64,000 nucleotides of DNA from Sipunculus nudus (taxonomy: Eukaryota; Annelida; Sipuncula; Golfingiida; Sipunculidae), in contig CM049314.1 of the NCBI GenBank assembly GCA_026874595.1, positions 12,826,729 through 12,890,728 on the forward strand, written 5' to 3'. Numbering within the stretch: the first letter of the stretch is position 1; each line of letters opens with the position of its first letter. Below, in pieces: positions 48,686 through 58,440 of this stretch. Position numbers and translations under genes: made by a program. Below the pieces are notes generated by a model, which had not been told where the DNA came from, did no database searches, and saw nothing but the letters and a program-made list of their open reading frames with translations.

Positions 48686-50240
48686 AGGTGGCGCCACCAG
48701 TCTGCAGGAAGTGATGGAACATCTCATGATCAATACGTATGCCAAAAATCATGACCATCAGTCAAGTAGTTAATGAGATATTGAAGTTTTTGTATGAAAT
48801 TTTTGACTTTTCTGGGGGGTACTTTGGGGCCCCATAGCTCGAAGGATATGGGTAACAGAGATCTAATTTATGGTTTCCATGGAGACTTTTAATAGGTTTC
48901 TCAGTGTGTCGAGAATGAAGATTCTAGGTCCAGCGGTTACGATTTGTGCCACGTTAACAGATGACAGCATCTTTAAACCTCTCAAAAATAGAGGAAAAAA
49001 TTGTAAAAAAATCGAAAAATACAGGTGGCGCCACCAGTCTGCAGGAACTTATGGAACATCTCATGATCAATATGTATGCCAAAAATCATGACCATCAGTG
49101 TTGTAGTTATTGAGATATTGAAGTTTTTGTATGAAATTTTTTACTATTCTGGGGGGTAGTTTGGGGCCCCATAGCTCGAAGGATATGGGTAACAGAGACC
49201 TAATTTCTGGTTTCCAAGGAGATTTTTCATGGACCTCTCAGTGTATCAAGAATTAAGATTCTAGGTCTAGGCTTTACGATTTGTGCCTTGTTAACAGATG
49301 TTCACATTTTTAAAGGTCTCAAAAATAGAGAAAAAAATTTGTAAAAAATCGAAAAATACAGGTGGCGCCACCAGACTGCAGGAAGTGATGGACCATCTCA
49401 TGATCAATATGTATGCCAAAAATCATGACCATCAGTCAAGTAGTTAATGAGATATTGAAGTTTTTGTATGAAATTTTTGACTTTTCTGGGGGGTACTTTG
49501 GGGCCCCATAGCTCGAAGGATATGGGTAACAGAGATCTAATTTATGGTTTCCATGGAGACTTTTAATAGGTTTCTCAGTGTGTCGAGAATGAAGATTCTA
49601 GGTCCAGTGGTTACGATTTGTGCCACGTTAACAGATGACAGCATCTTTAAACCTCTCAAAAATAGAGGAAAAAATTGTAAAAAAATCGAAAAATACAGGT
49701 GGCGCCACCAGTCTGCAGGAACTTATGGAACATCTCATGATCAATATGTATGCCAAAAATCATGACCATCAGTGTTGTAGTTATTGAGATATTGAAGTTT
49801 TTGTATGAAATTTTTTACTATTCTGGGGGGTAGTTTGGGGCCCCATAGCTCGAAGGATATGGGTAACAGAGACCTAATTTCTGGTTTCCAAGGAGATTTT
49901 TCATGGACCTCTCAGTGTATCAAGAATTAAGATTCTAGGTCTAGGCTTTACGATTTGTGCCTTGTTAACAGATGTTCACATTTTTAAAGGTCTCAAAAAT
50001 AGAGAAAAAAATTTGTAAAAAATCGAAAAATACAGGTGGCGCCACCAGACTGCAGGAAGTGATGGACCATCTCATGATCAATATGTATGCCAAAAATCAT
50101 GACCATCAGTCAAGTAGTTAATGAGATATTGAAGTTTTTATATGAAATTTTTGTACTTTGGGGCCCCATAGCTCGAGGATATGGGTAACAGAGATCTAAT
50201 TTCTGGTTTCCAAGGAGATTTTTCATGGACCTCTCAGAAT
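48686..50240 (+). repeat. 337-bp tandem array with a 674-bp higher-order repeat
   Basis: Units start with GGTGGCGCCACCAGWCTGCA at 48687, 49025, 49361, 49699 and 50035. Alternate units are nearly identical, so the pair 48687-49360 is repeated almost exactly at 49361-50034. Each unit includes GGGGCCCCATAGCTCGAAGG and ends in an A-rich tract. Confidence 0.9.
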
Positions 50241-50355
50241 CCCAAGTTACAAGGTTCTAGGTTCAGGGGTTACGATTTGTGCCTGGTTAACGGATGGACA
50301 GACGGACAAAGAGTGATCGCTATAGCTCAGATGACTTTCAGTCAGCTGAGCTAAA

Positions 50356-50736
50356 AAACAGGTTAAGACCCCTAATTGTGATTGTAATAATCTCAGCCAG
50401 CCAGCTCCAACATATGAATCAGTAATTAAATTAACAGTTTAGCCCTTTTGATTAACCACTGGCCATGAACCATGGATGTTTCCCCTACTGGTGACTTCAA
50501 GGTATGCCACACAAAAGATATAAATTAATTGTTGGCTCTAGGCATTTTACAGAGACTGATAATTACAATAAGAATATATAACACTTGTTTAAAGTCTGCA
50601 GAAATATGCTTAAAGCTTGGTCAGTAACTTGTACATTTATTAACAAAATAATATGATGCTGAAGGGTTGTGGCACATTACTTGTAGATGGACAACTGTGG
50701 TGTGTTTATCTTATAAGTATTTATATTTCTACTCAG
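50356..50736. other. Intron DNA, nothing recognised
   Basis: Unique-looking intron sequence between the outer element and exon 8. Confidence 0.5.
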
Positions 50737-50873
50737 AGGAAATTGCAGACACTGTCCTGGTCCTGCTGCCTTTGCTGCTGCCACCTAGGCCAGTCAGTAC
50801 AAATGCACAAAGAAAGAAGAAATGGAAGCCTAGTACTGCTGAGGGATGGAAGGCCTTCATTGATCTGCAGAAG
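50737..50873 (+). CDS. Exon 8 of the SAMD3-like gene
   Basis: The acceptor is TTCTACTCAG; two bases complete the Glu codon from exon 7. Forty-five codons follow and end in phase 0 at AAG|GTTAGC. The peptide DTVLVLLPLLLPPRPVSTNA leads to a basic stretch (RKKKWKPS) and a helix EGWKAFIDLQK. The Leu/Pro-rich LLP-x-LLPP motif is typical of the family at this point. The frame is intact. Confidence 0.8.
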
Positions 50874-50993
50874 GTTAGCTTAGTACATAGGGTGCAATAA
50901 GCACACTCCTGTAATATACATGACATTTTATTGCAACATACAGAATGGATGGAAATAGTATAAATCTAAATAATATGTGGTTAACTAGAATAC

Positions 50994-52530
50994 GGGTAGT
51001 CGACAAGCGACTACTTGTATCTGCCTAAATCAGAGTGGAACGGGTGAAGTGTTGCATATTAGCATGGATGTCTGCAGCCAAATTGTGTATGTAGGTTGCG
51101 CTACCTACCAAAAAATCCAGAAAGCTCTATACACATGCAAAACTTTGGCCCAATCGGTCAAACGGTTCCCTAGATATAAGCTTGGATGTCTGCAGCATAA
51201 ACTTGATTGTAGGTGGCGCCACCTGTCATAAAATCAGGAAAGCTATCCAGGATGTATAAGCATGCCGAATTTCAGGTGAATTAGTCAAACCACTGCAGAG
51301 ATATGAGTGATTTTAACCAAAGGCAGACGAACAGATGGACACTGTGCAAACATGGTTGCAGGTGGTGCCACCATTTTTGGTGTATGTTATAAAGCTCTCC
51401 AAGGGCTACATTTGTGCAAAAAAATTTTCCTGATCGGTCAAACGGTTCCTGAGATATGAGCTTGGATGTCTGCAGCGTAAACGTGAATGTAGGTGGCGCC
51501 ACCTGTCATAAAATCAGAAAAGCTATCCAGGATGTATACGCATGCCAAATTTCAGGTGAATTAGTCAAGTCACTGCAGAGATATGAGTGATTTTAACCCA
51601 AGGCAGACAAACAGATGGACACTGTGCAAACATGGTTGCAGGTAGCGCCACCATTTTTGGTGTATGTTATAAAGCTCTCCAAGGGCTACATTTGTGCAAA
51701 AGAATTTTCCTGATCCGTCAAACGGTTCCCGAGTTATGAGCTTGGATGTCTGCAGCATAAACGTGAATGTAGGTGGCGCCACCTGTCACAAAATCAGAAA
51801 AGCTATCCAGGATGTATACGCATGCCAAATTTCAGGTGAATTAGTCAAGTCACTGCAGAGATATGAGTGATTTTAACCCAAGGCAGACGAACAGATGGAC
51901 ACTGTGCAAACATGGTTGCAGGTGGCGCCACCATTTTTGGTGTATGTTATAAAGCTCTCCAAGGGCTACATTTGTGCAAAAGAATTTTCCTGATCAGTCA
52001 AACGGTTCCTGAGATATGAGCTTGGATGTCTGTAGCGTAAACGTGAATGTAGGTGGCGCCACCTGTCATAAAATCAGAAAAGCTATCCAGGATGTTTACG
52101 CATGCCGAATTTCAGGTGAATTAGTCAAGTCACTGCAGAGATATGAGTGATTTTAACCCAAGGCAGACGAACAGATGGACACTGTGCAAACATGGTTGCA
52201 GGTGGCGCCACCATTTTTGGTGTATGTTATAAAGCTCTTCGAGGGCTACATTTGTGCAAAAAAATTTTCCTGATCGGTCAAACGGTTCCCGAGATATGTG
52301 GGTTTATGTGTGGAAACAGACGCACAAACGGACGCAGAGCGCAAAGGAAAGGTCAGAGGTCAAAACAAAATCGGGGCGCAGCAGTTCACATGTGACCCGA
52401 ACATAATCCCGGGTTTCGGAAAATTCCGCCCAGCGGTTACGGAGGAGTTCTCCGGACACCTACGCGGCGGCGGCGGCGTGCAGCTGAAAACATAGTATCC
52501 GCAAAACTCTGTTTTGGCGGATACAACTAG
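50994..52530 (+). mobile_element. Free-standing B-type element with terminal hairpin and CTAG
   Basis: It begins ACTAGAATACGGGTAGTCG and ends with a 13-14-bp-arm hairpin (52495-52524, GTATCCGCAAAAC / GTTTTGGCGGATAC) followed by AACTAG. A 3' hairpin before CTAG is the classic Helitron end, but the flanking bases are not the usual A and T. In the two copies nested in larger elements the hairpin is not followed by CTAG, so CTAG may instead be part of a flanking duplication (AACTAG is also at the left end). Four 280-bp units fill it. Confidence 0.75.
51212..52330 (+). repeat. 280-bp tandem array, four units
   Basis: GGTGGCGCCACCTGTCA recurs at 51212, 51492, 51772 and 52052, exactly 280 apart. 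A second GGTGGCGCCACC or near match occurs mid-unit before ATTTTTGGTGTATG. The units are highly similar. Confidence 0.93.
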
Positions 52531-52692
52531 CAACTGGAGGAGACTGAGCACTTGTAAAATAATCTAACAAGTGAAAACTTAATGTATCTTTAAAGATAGC
52601 ATATATTCTGATTGAATTCTACTGTGTTCTTTGTGTATCATTAAATGCATTTGTTAATGCCACAATACATATTTTTTTTCAACTTGGAACAG

Positions 52693-53033
52693 ATCTTGAA
52701 GGCTACAGACATAAGAGGGCTGCAGAGTGTGAGAAGCGGGGTGTTACAAGGCAACCTCAAGTCCTTATACTTGGGGACAGTGTCTTGGCCGGCAGGGAGT
52801 TCTACTTGATGTATAATGATGTGATCTACCAGGTGGACTCACTTGTGAAAGCTGTTGACCTCTGCTTCAAGGTGTTCTTTGTCTTTAATGTCATGTACCC
52901 AGCTGAAGCTGCAGATGTCTGGACTTTTATTCAGAAGGGGATCTTTAACCTAACTACCCCATACGATTTGGTGTCACCAAGAGTGACAGAGATTTTGGGT
53001 TATTTGAAGTCTAACCAATCTGGCTCAAAATAG
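52693..53033 (+). CDS. Exon 9 (last) of the SAMD3-like gene
   Basis: A T-rich tract and GGAACAG precede 52693. The family-like frame starts at 52695 (LEGYRHKRAAECEKRGVTRQ) and runs PQVLILGDSVLAG, DLCFKVFFVFNVMYPAEAAD and VWTFIQKGIF to TAG at 53031-53033. The FKVFFVFN-x-x-YP...W-x-F-x-Q block is the most conserved end of SAMD3-like proteins. This frame needs one extra base upstream, but exon 8 ends in phase 0, so the junction is out of phase: an indel near the start of this exon, or another splice site, is required. Confidence 0.8.
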
Positions 53034-53744
53034 GTAGCAGCATGATTGGCACCAACTTTCATAGGCTGCCACTAGTAGTATCAGAGGGCATAAATATGTC
53101 AGAATTATGACAATCTGCTTTAATCATTCTGTTCAGATTGCTGATGTATCATTTTGATGTATCTTTCATGTATGTTTTCTTTTCTGGAATGTGCAAAATG
53201 TCTGGTAAAATTTGAACATTTGCACATGATTTGGACTGCTGCTATAATCATCTGTTTGATTTGTATTGTACTGGTTAAGGTTGCTGTTAAGATTAAATCC
53301 AGTTTGGACAAATTTAGGTTGACTAGTACACATACATAGTTTGTGTTTAAGCCATGTGGCTCAGCCAAAAAGCCTGTAATTATACTATGTGCCCAGATTT
53401 GTGTGACATCACAATTTTCACACACTCTTATCTGGCATTTTGACAGTTTTCTTCAAGTTTCACATGAGAAATTTACTTCACTATAGTGTATTTGTTATAC
53501 CATAGCTGTCATAAATTGAAACAATGTGGGTTCTACCGTTAGTGGCATTACCTCAGCTGCACCCTTGTGTACTCTGGTCTACCTTACAGACTTCTTATTT
53601 TGCCTAGCGACACCAATAGCCAAGATGTATGCGTTCCTGTTTATAATAAGGTCACTGTGGTGAATAAAGGAAATTTTGTTCACTCAAATCAAGCCTGTCT
53701 GTGTATTTTATTTTGTTATAAAATAAAACTCCACTACCAAACTG
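53034..53744 (+). other. Probable 3' untranslated region of the SAMD3-like gene
   Basis: AT-rich DNA downstream of the stop with AATAAA-type signals at about 53660 (GTGAATAAAGG) and 53722 (AAAATAAAAC). No coding frame of note. The exact cleavage site cannot be told. Confidence 0.45.
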
Positions 53745-54170
53745 GTAGCCTCGGCCAATAAAATTAGTTTTCCTCACCAATACAACCGGTTAAATTCCAA
53801 CCAAAAGAATTGGTTAATTTTAGCCAGTCTGGTTGGAAGATACGTGTCCAACCAATCTCTTGGTAACAGCAACCAATTTATTTTGGTTGAATTTTTAACC
53901 AATCTACATTGGTTAAAAATTCAACCAAACAAATTGGTCAAACTAACCAAAAGAAGTTGGTTAGTTTTATAACCAATCTACATTGGTTAAAAATTCAACC
54001 AAACAATTGGTCAAACTAACCAAAACAAGTTGGTTAGTATTATAACCAATCTACATTGGTTAAAACTTCAACCAAACAAAATTGGTTGCTGTAACAAAGA
54101 GAATGGTTGGACACATATCTACCAATCAGATTGGTTGAATTGGTTAATTTTAACCAATCTGTTTTTAGAG
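53745..54170. mobile_element. Fold-back element packed with AACCAAT / ATTGGTT
   Basis: Left and right halves are complementary over long stretches: GGACACATATCTACCAATC on the right mirrors GGTTGGAAGATACGTGTCC on the left. The centre has three near-tandem units of about 60 bp with AACCAATCTACATTGGTTAA. About twenty AACCAA/TTGGTT words occur in 400 bases. No coding frame. Target duplications were not resolved. Confidence 0.8.
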
Positions 54171-54171
54171 T

Positions 54172-54235
54172 GTATATAGATCCTCACCGTCCCCAGGGTC
54201 GCCGAAGGTTTCCGATACAGAACGGCTATGTGGCA
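54172..54235. repeat. Second copy of the 64-bp conserved block
   Basis: It matches 10954-11017 at 62 of 64 bases (core GGGTCGCCGAAGGTTTCCGA). Here it directly abuts the fold-back element on its left. Confidence 0.9.
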
Positions 54236-54340
54236 TAAAACCTGCCCTGACCGGTTTTTGGGAATCTTAAAAGCAACATTAGGGCAGTTCGCATGGCATG
54301 GATACCTGGGCGTGACTTGCCCCTGTTGATGATCCCTTCA

Positions 54341-54411
54341 GGGACATCACGTCAGTCCAGCCTCATGTCATCAACAACACCTCATATCAGATCTTGTCTA
54401 CTTTGTTGCAG
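54341..54411 (+). pseudogene. Exon-like fragment shared with the 57 kb transposase
   Basis: GTCCAGCCTCATGTCAT through TATCAGATCTTGTC and CTTTGTTGCAG resembles 57108-57171. One frame reads VQPHVINNTSYQILSTLLQ. Here it is followed by GTAGGT, a possible donor, while at 57 kb coding continues directly, suggesting an exon edge in this copy or a copy of a spliced form there. Confidence 0.55.
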
Positions 54412-55318
54412 GTAGGTAAAAGTATGTTCAAAACATCGTAGATAGATGCCAAAGTGTAAACTGAATGTCAATATAATATTCCCTTTTTTAATACTAAGAA
54501 TAATTATATTAATATTTTTCTATCCGAGTGCTTACATTATATATCCTTATTACTACGGGACCCCTGAACCTTCGCCCACAGGTTCTTTGGTTGCACTGGA
54601 AACCCCCAGAATATATTTTTTAAACCTTTAAAAAGGGACCTACGCCACAACCCAATATGCCATTTTATTGCTGACCTCCAAATTGGCCTTTCCACGTGTC
54701 CAGATAATTTTCCCGTATCTAGATAATCTCCATGTGTCGAGAAAGAATTCCACGTGGGGCTGAAAGGAGGGCCAATAAACAATTTTTTTTCTGTGCCGGT
54801 ACATCTAACCTCTATTACTGCCATCTGTCCATTCTCTATTTTCCTCCCCATTCATTATGCAGTAGCAATATTTAAAAATTAGCTTGAAAATGCATAGAAT
54901 GAGTAAAGAGAGAATTTAAAATATAACAGAATTTAATGTTATACTCTTACTGAATCATTATATAAAATCATATTTTTTTTATAAAATAAATATAAAAATG
55001 AGTAAAGAGAAAATGGTTCTAAAGCTTAAATATAATGAGTAAAGAGAAAATGTCTCTACAGCAACTGTTACAGCCTTCTCTCTCTCAAACAATCGCAGAT
55101 GTTATGGCAATAATCGTGCTGCCATCTATTGGTGGATGCATGCACTAATTAGAGCTAACCCCCTACCCCTTCTCTCTCTCTCTCTCTTATGTTTGACAAT
55201 TTGAATTACCACGAAATGCTAGCGATGAACCAATAATTCCTCCTAACGTTTATAAACATCCCGTAAAAGTATTTTAAACCATTTAGCATTGTGGCACGAC
55301 TTGCTATGGAAACATACC
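54412..55318. other. No gene recognised
   Basis: AT-rich with CT microsatellite at 55170-55188. A minus-strand open frame of 104 codons (54537-54851) has no recognisable motif and is probably old repeat. Confidence 0.4.
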
Positions 55319-55325
55319 CAGTTAC

Positions 55326-55976
55326 CACAGGCGCTTGAATCCCTATTTGTGTTGATATTGGCTTAAATAGTGTTCAGTTTACCTCAACAACAATCCCCTG
55401 CCGTTTAATGAGCTGTAAACCATGATATATCGCTTGCCGGTACTTGTTTATTTAATAAATACACAAGGCCGGCATCCAAGTCTGCGGACGGGTAGGCGAT
55501 AATACAAGAAATCAATTGAAATTCCCAAATATTTCAAAGATTTTCGAGGGAAGAAACTTAGTCATTAAATGGCCAGTTCTTCTTTCTATAAAAGCATCAA
55601 CAATTCCAATACACTAAGTGTACCACTTGTAATGAGCTCTTATTTGTAACTAGTTTGCATCCATTAAGCAGCTGTTACCCCAATCAAGGAAATCCCCATG
55701 TATCTTGGTCAGCAGTAAGGATTCACCCTGGAACCTAACACCTGATTGGTTGATAATGATGGAATAGTAATCTGGGTTTAATCTGTCTGTTCATCGCTTA
55801 ATGGATACAGACACGTCTGCAGACTTGGATGCTGGCCTTGTGTATTTATTAAATAAACAAGTACCGGCAAAGCAATATATCATGGGTCACAGCTCATTAA
55901 ACGGTAGGGGATTGTTGAGGTAAACTGAACACTATTTAAGCCAATATCAACACAAATAGGGATTCAAGCGCCTGTG
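55326..55976. mobile_element. Long-TIR element with 7-bp flanking repeat
   Basis: Inverted arms of about 165 bp: 55326-55490 (starting CACAGGCGCTTGAATCCCTA) and 55815-55976 (ending with its complement). Flanks are CAGTTAC (55319-55325) and CAGTCAC (55977-55983), a 7-bp duplication with one mismatch. The interior of about 325 bp is noncoding. The arms match closely, with an occasional mismatch. The superfamily is not known. Confidence 0.88.
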
Positions 55977-55983
55977 CAGTCAC

Positions 55984-57005
55984 TTTCAACTTCAAAATTC
56001 TGATCCTTTGCATTAATAATAAGTAACAGTACCACTGATCATTTACCATTGATTGACTCCAGTAACCTTACACTTAAGTATTGATTTTGACCTCATCTTT
56101 GATAGTCTTGTTGCAAAATTCGTGTTAAATTCATACACAACTCTCACTTAGTGTTCTGCTCCTGTCCATGTTCATGATTCGCCACCGGGAACCACTTGTT
56201 TGCGCGCGGCCTCCTTGTTCTGACTCGCTGTTTCATTTATAAACCATTCCCCTGTTATAACATTCATTGGTCCTTAAATATTTATTACGTTATACAATAA
56301 TGTCAATTTATGTGATCAACCAAAGATATCCTACTCCCACAAGTACTTAATATATACAGAGTTAGAGCTCCCAAGTTTCCCAGGGGAGATAACCATTATC
56401 CGTCCCGCAAAATACAGTGGGGGTACCCCCTAGGCTCTTCCATCGGCTGACAGAAAATAACCACCCCAAAAGTTTATCTTAAACATTTACTGCACTCATT
56501 GGTCATATTCCTGTTTATTGACCTGTAATTACCTGTAACAGTATAACAGAATTACTTTGAATGATAACAATATGAAATATTATGTACTTAAGAATGATAC
56601 TTAGCCCAGATGTTTCACATTCATGTACTTTCTTAATGTATGTTCTTATAGATCAGAGATATAAGCAAAGTGAAATCTAAATTAAGGTGTATTGTTTGTG
56701 TACAGTTTAGATATAAACAGGTTGTACACAAGCATAATTATGATATCTTGTACACAAGCATAATTAAACTATGTATGTATATTAAGGTGTAAACAAATAT
56801 AAACAAGATGAAAGATAGTATGAGATTAGAAGTTGATAGACATGCATAAACAAGATGTAAGACAGTATGAGATTAGTTGATTTGTATGAGATTAGTTGAT
56901 ATGTATATACAAGATATAAGTTAGTATGTGATTAGGAATTGTGTAAAAGACGTAAAATAACATGGTGATATAGTAACATGAAGATTTCAGTTAAACATTC
57001 ATATA
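55984..57005. other. Noncoding; degenerate tandem words at 56700-56945
   Basis: Direct repeat TTGTACACAAGCATAATTA at 56721 and 56749, then several AGTATGAGATTAG / TAGTTGATATGTAT units. A GGGAACC/CGCGCG patch near 56190 is the only GC-rich spot. No gene is seen. Confidence 0.5.
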
Positions 57006-57107
57006 TTGAATATCTTATCTGAATTGTTGCAGATGCATAAATTGTATTTGAGTACATTTGTAAACATTATGAACAGTCCAATATTTGTTAACAATATGAT
57101 CATGCGA

Positions 57108-58440
57108 GTCCAGCCTCATGTCATGCTATCGACAACAAGTTTTATCAGATCTTGTCAACTTTGTTGCAGAATAACCCAGTGTCAGGGTCATCAGCTTATC
57201 GTTAATACCATTTGTGTGTGCGCGAGTGGACAACGGGCCCTGCCTTACCGCCCGCCTGCCACATACAAATATCAAAGCATTGCTCTTATTGATGACACAG
57301 TTTCCCTTCTATTAATTATTGATGGACTGTCTTTGTTCAAAAGTTCAAAAAGCAGTTATGGCCAATTAAGGGAATTATTAATGTCCCTTTAACTAGGGAG
57401 CCATTTGTGATAGAACTGTTTGCTGGCCTTTCCAAGCCAAAAAAAAAACCAACCTTTAAAGAGTATTTGTCTGAATTTGTATCAGAAATGAAAATACAGG
57501 AAACCGATGGTTTGTTTCATGAACATTGAGACATTATATATAATTAGACTTTCAGCTATAATTTGTGATGCCCCTGCACGTTTATTCATCAAATGCTGCA
57601 AACCCTACAACATTTATAACGGTCGTGACAAAAGCGAACAAGGAGTTTGGATGAATAAGATTCTATACCAAGAAACTGATTCACTCCTCAGAAACGATGT
57701 CGAGTTACAGCAAATGATTGGCAGTGATTACCACAGCGGCCCCTCTCCAGGGATGGAATTGAACATTTGATTGGTGTCACAGGTACCACTGGACTACATG
57801 CACCTTGTATGTCTAGGTGTCATGAGACGTTTTCTCGTGTTATCGATGAAAGGCCCCATGACAAGCAGGTTACCAAAAAGAATCATTGGTAAAATTTCAA
57901 ATGCACTTGTGGCACTTCAAACGTTTTCTCCTACAGAATTTGCAAGAAAGTCACTTTCTTTGCAAGAAATAGACAGGTGGAAGGCAACTGAACTTCACCA
58001 GTTTTTATTGTATACTGGCCCTGTGGTCTTAGTTGATGTTTTGAAAGAAATGTTCCAAACAACTTAATTTTTCTCATTTTCTCAGTTGCAATTTACCTTC
58101 TTTTCAATCCTGCACTATATTCGCATAATGGAGACTATGCTCATGAGCTACTGATTGCATTTGTTAAAGATTATATGAGGTTGTATGGCAAAGACCGGCA
58201 GTTAATCATTGTTTAACACATTTTGGCTAAGAATGTGGAAGTACATGGGCCTCTGGATCACTTTTCAAGTTTTCCTTTTGCAGATTATCTAAAGAGAATG
58301 ATGAGAAAACCAGTTTCCCTTGCAGCAGGTTGTAGTAGACTCCTACAATACTTGCTCCCCAGAAAACAAAGAAAAGCCCATGCAAATTGCTTGAGAGAGA
58401 GCACAGCAAGGGTCCTGTGCCAGCAGGTTTTGAATTAACC
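57108..58440 (+). pseudogene. Transposase remnant, CACTA/EnSpm-like family 2
   Basis: A chain of segments in changing frames: SLLLIIDGLSLFKSSKS (first Asp region, about 57300), EPFVIELFAGLSKPKK, LSAIICDAPARLFIKCCK (57550), VPLDYMHLVCLGVMRRFLVL (57780; LDYMH likely a catalytic Asp), DRWKATELHQFLLYTGPVVL, FVKDYMRLYGKDRQ and VHGPLDHFSSFPFADYLKRM (58240). This order fits a large animal transposase family that I remember mostly from insects, hydra and molluscs. Stops at 57390, 57768, 58064 and 58216 plus frame changes show decay. The N-terminal part of the same family is at 10373-10711. It differs clearly from the 12.4-14.9 kb transposase. Confidence 0.7.

Larger units (their letters stand above)
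38748..50355 (+). mobile_element. Outer palindrome-ended element with two nested copies
   Basis: The left end CAAGTGACCCATGGGTCATG is at 38748 and the right hairpin end (GACTTTCAGTCAGCTGAGCT) is at about 50355. Two complete elements with the same ends lie inside at 40655-43728 and 44078-48363. Each interrupts a tandem-repeat unit that resumes immediately afterwards (units restart at 43742 and 48365). Removing them leaves about 4.2 kb, made of a 280-bp-type repeat block and 337-bp units. There is no coding capacity. The insertion lies in intron 7 of the SAMD3-like gene. Confidence 0.85.
12254..53033 (+). pseudogene. SAM-domain protein 3-like gene, nine exons, disrupted
   Basis: Exons lie at 12254-12366, 15072-15261, 28042-28184, 30520-30619, 32464-32623, 36727-36924, 37147-37360, 50737-50873 and 52693-53033, about 530 codons in total. 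From exon 2 to exon 8 each junction keeps phase. Every intron carries mobile elements. Defects are a TAA in exon 3, a +1 shift in an A8 run in exon 6, and a phase mismatch before exon 9. The domain order (SAM, linker, helical central region, C-terminal block) fits the SAMD3-like proteins abundant in molluscs and fish, whose function I do not know. With only three defects it may be a recently dead gene, or a live gene with sequencing errors. The 5' end (first half of SAM and the start codon) was not found. Confidence 0.7.

Noticed and set aside
48870-49765. Two nearly identical 73-codon frames (48870 and 49544)
   Set aside because: They arise from the 674-bp repeated dimer; no codon conservation or domain supports a protein.
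38748-50355. Regularly spaced repeats considered as a CRISPR-like array
   Set aside because: Units are 280-337 bp with no short direct repeat/unique spacer pattern, and the genome is eukaryotic; they are satellite-like core repeats of mobile elements.
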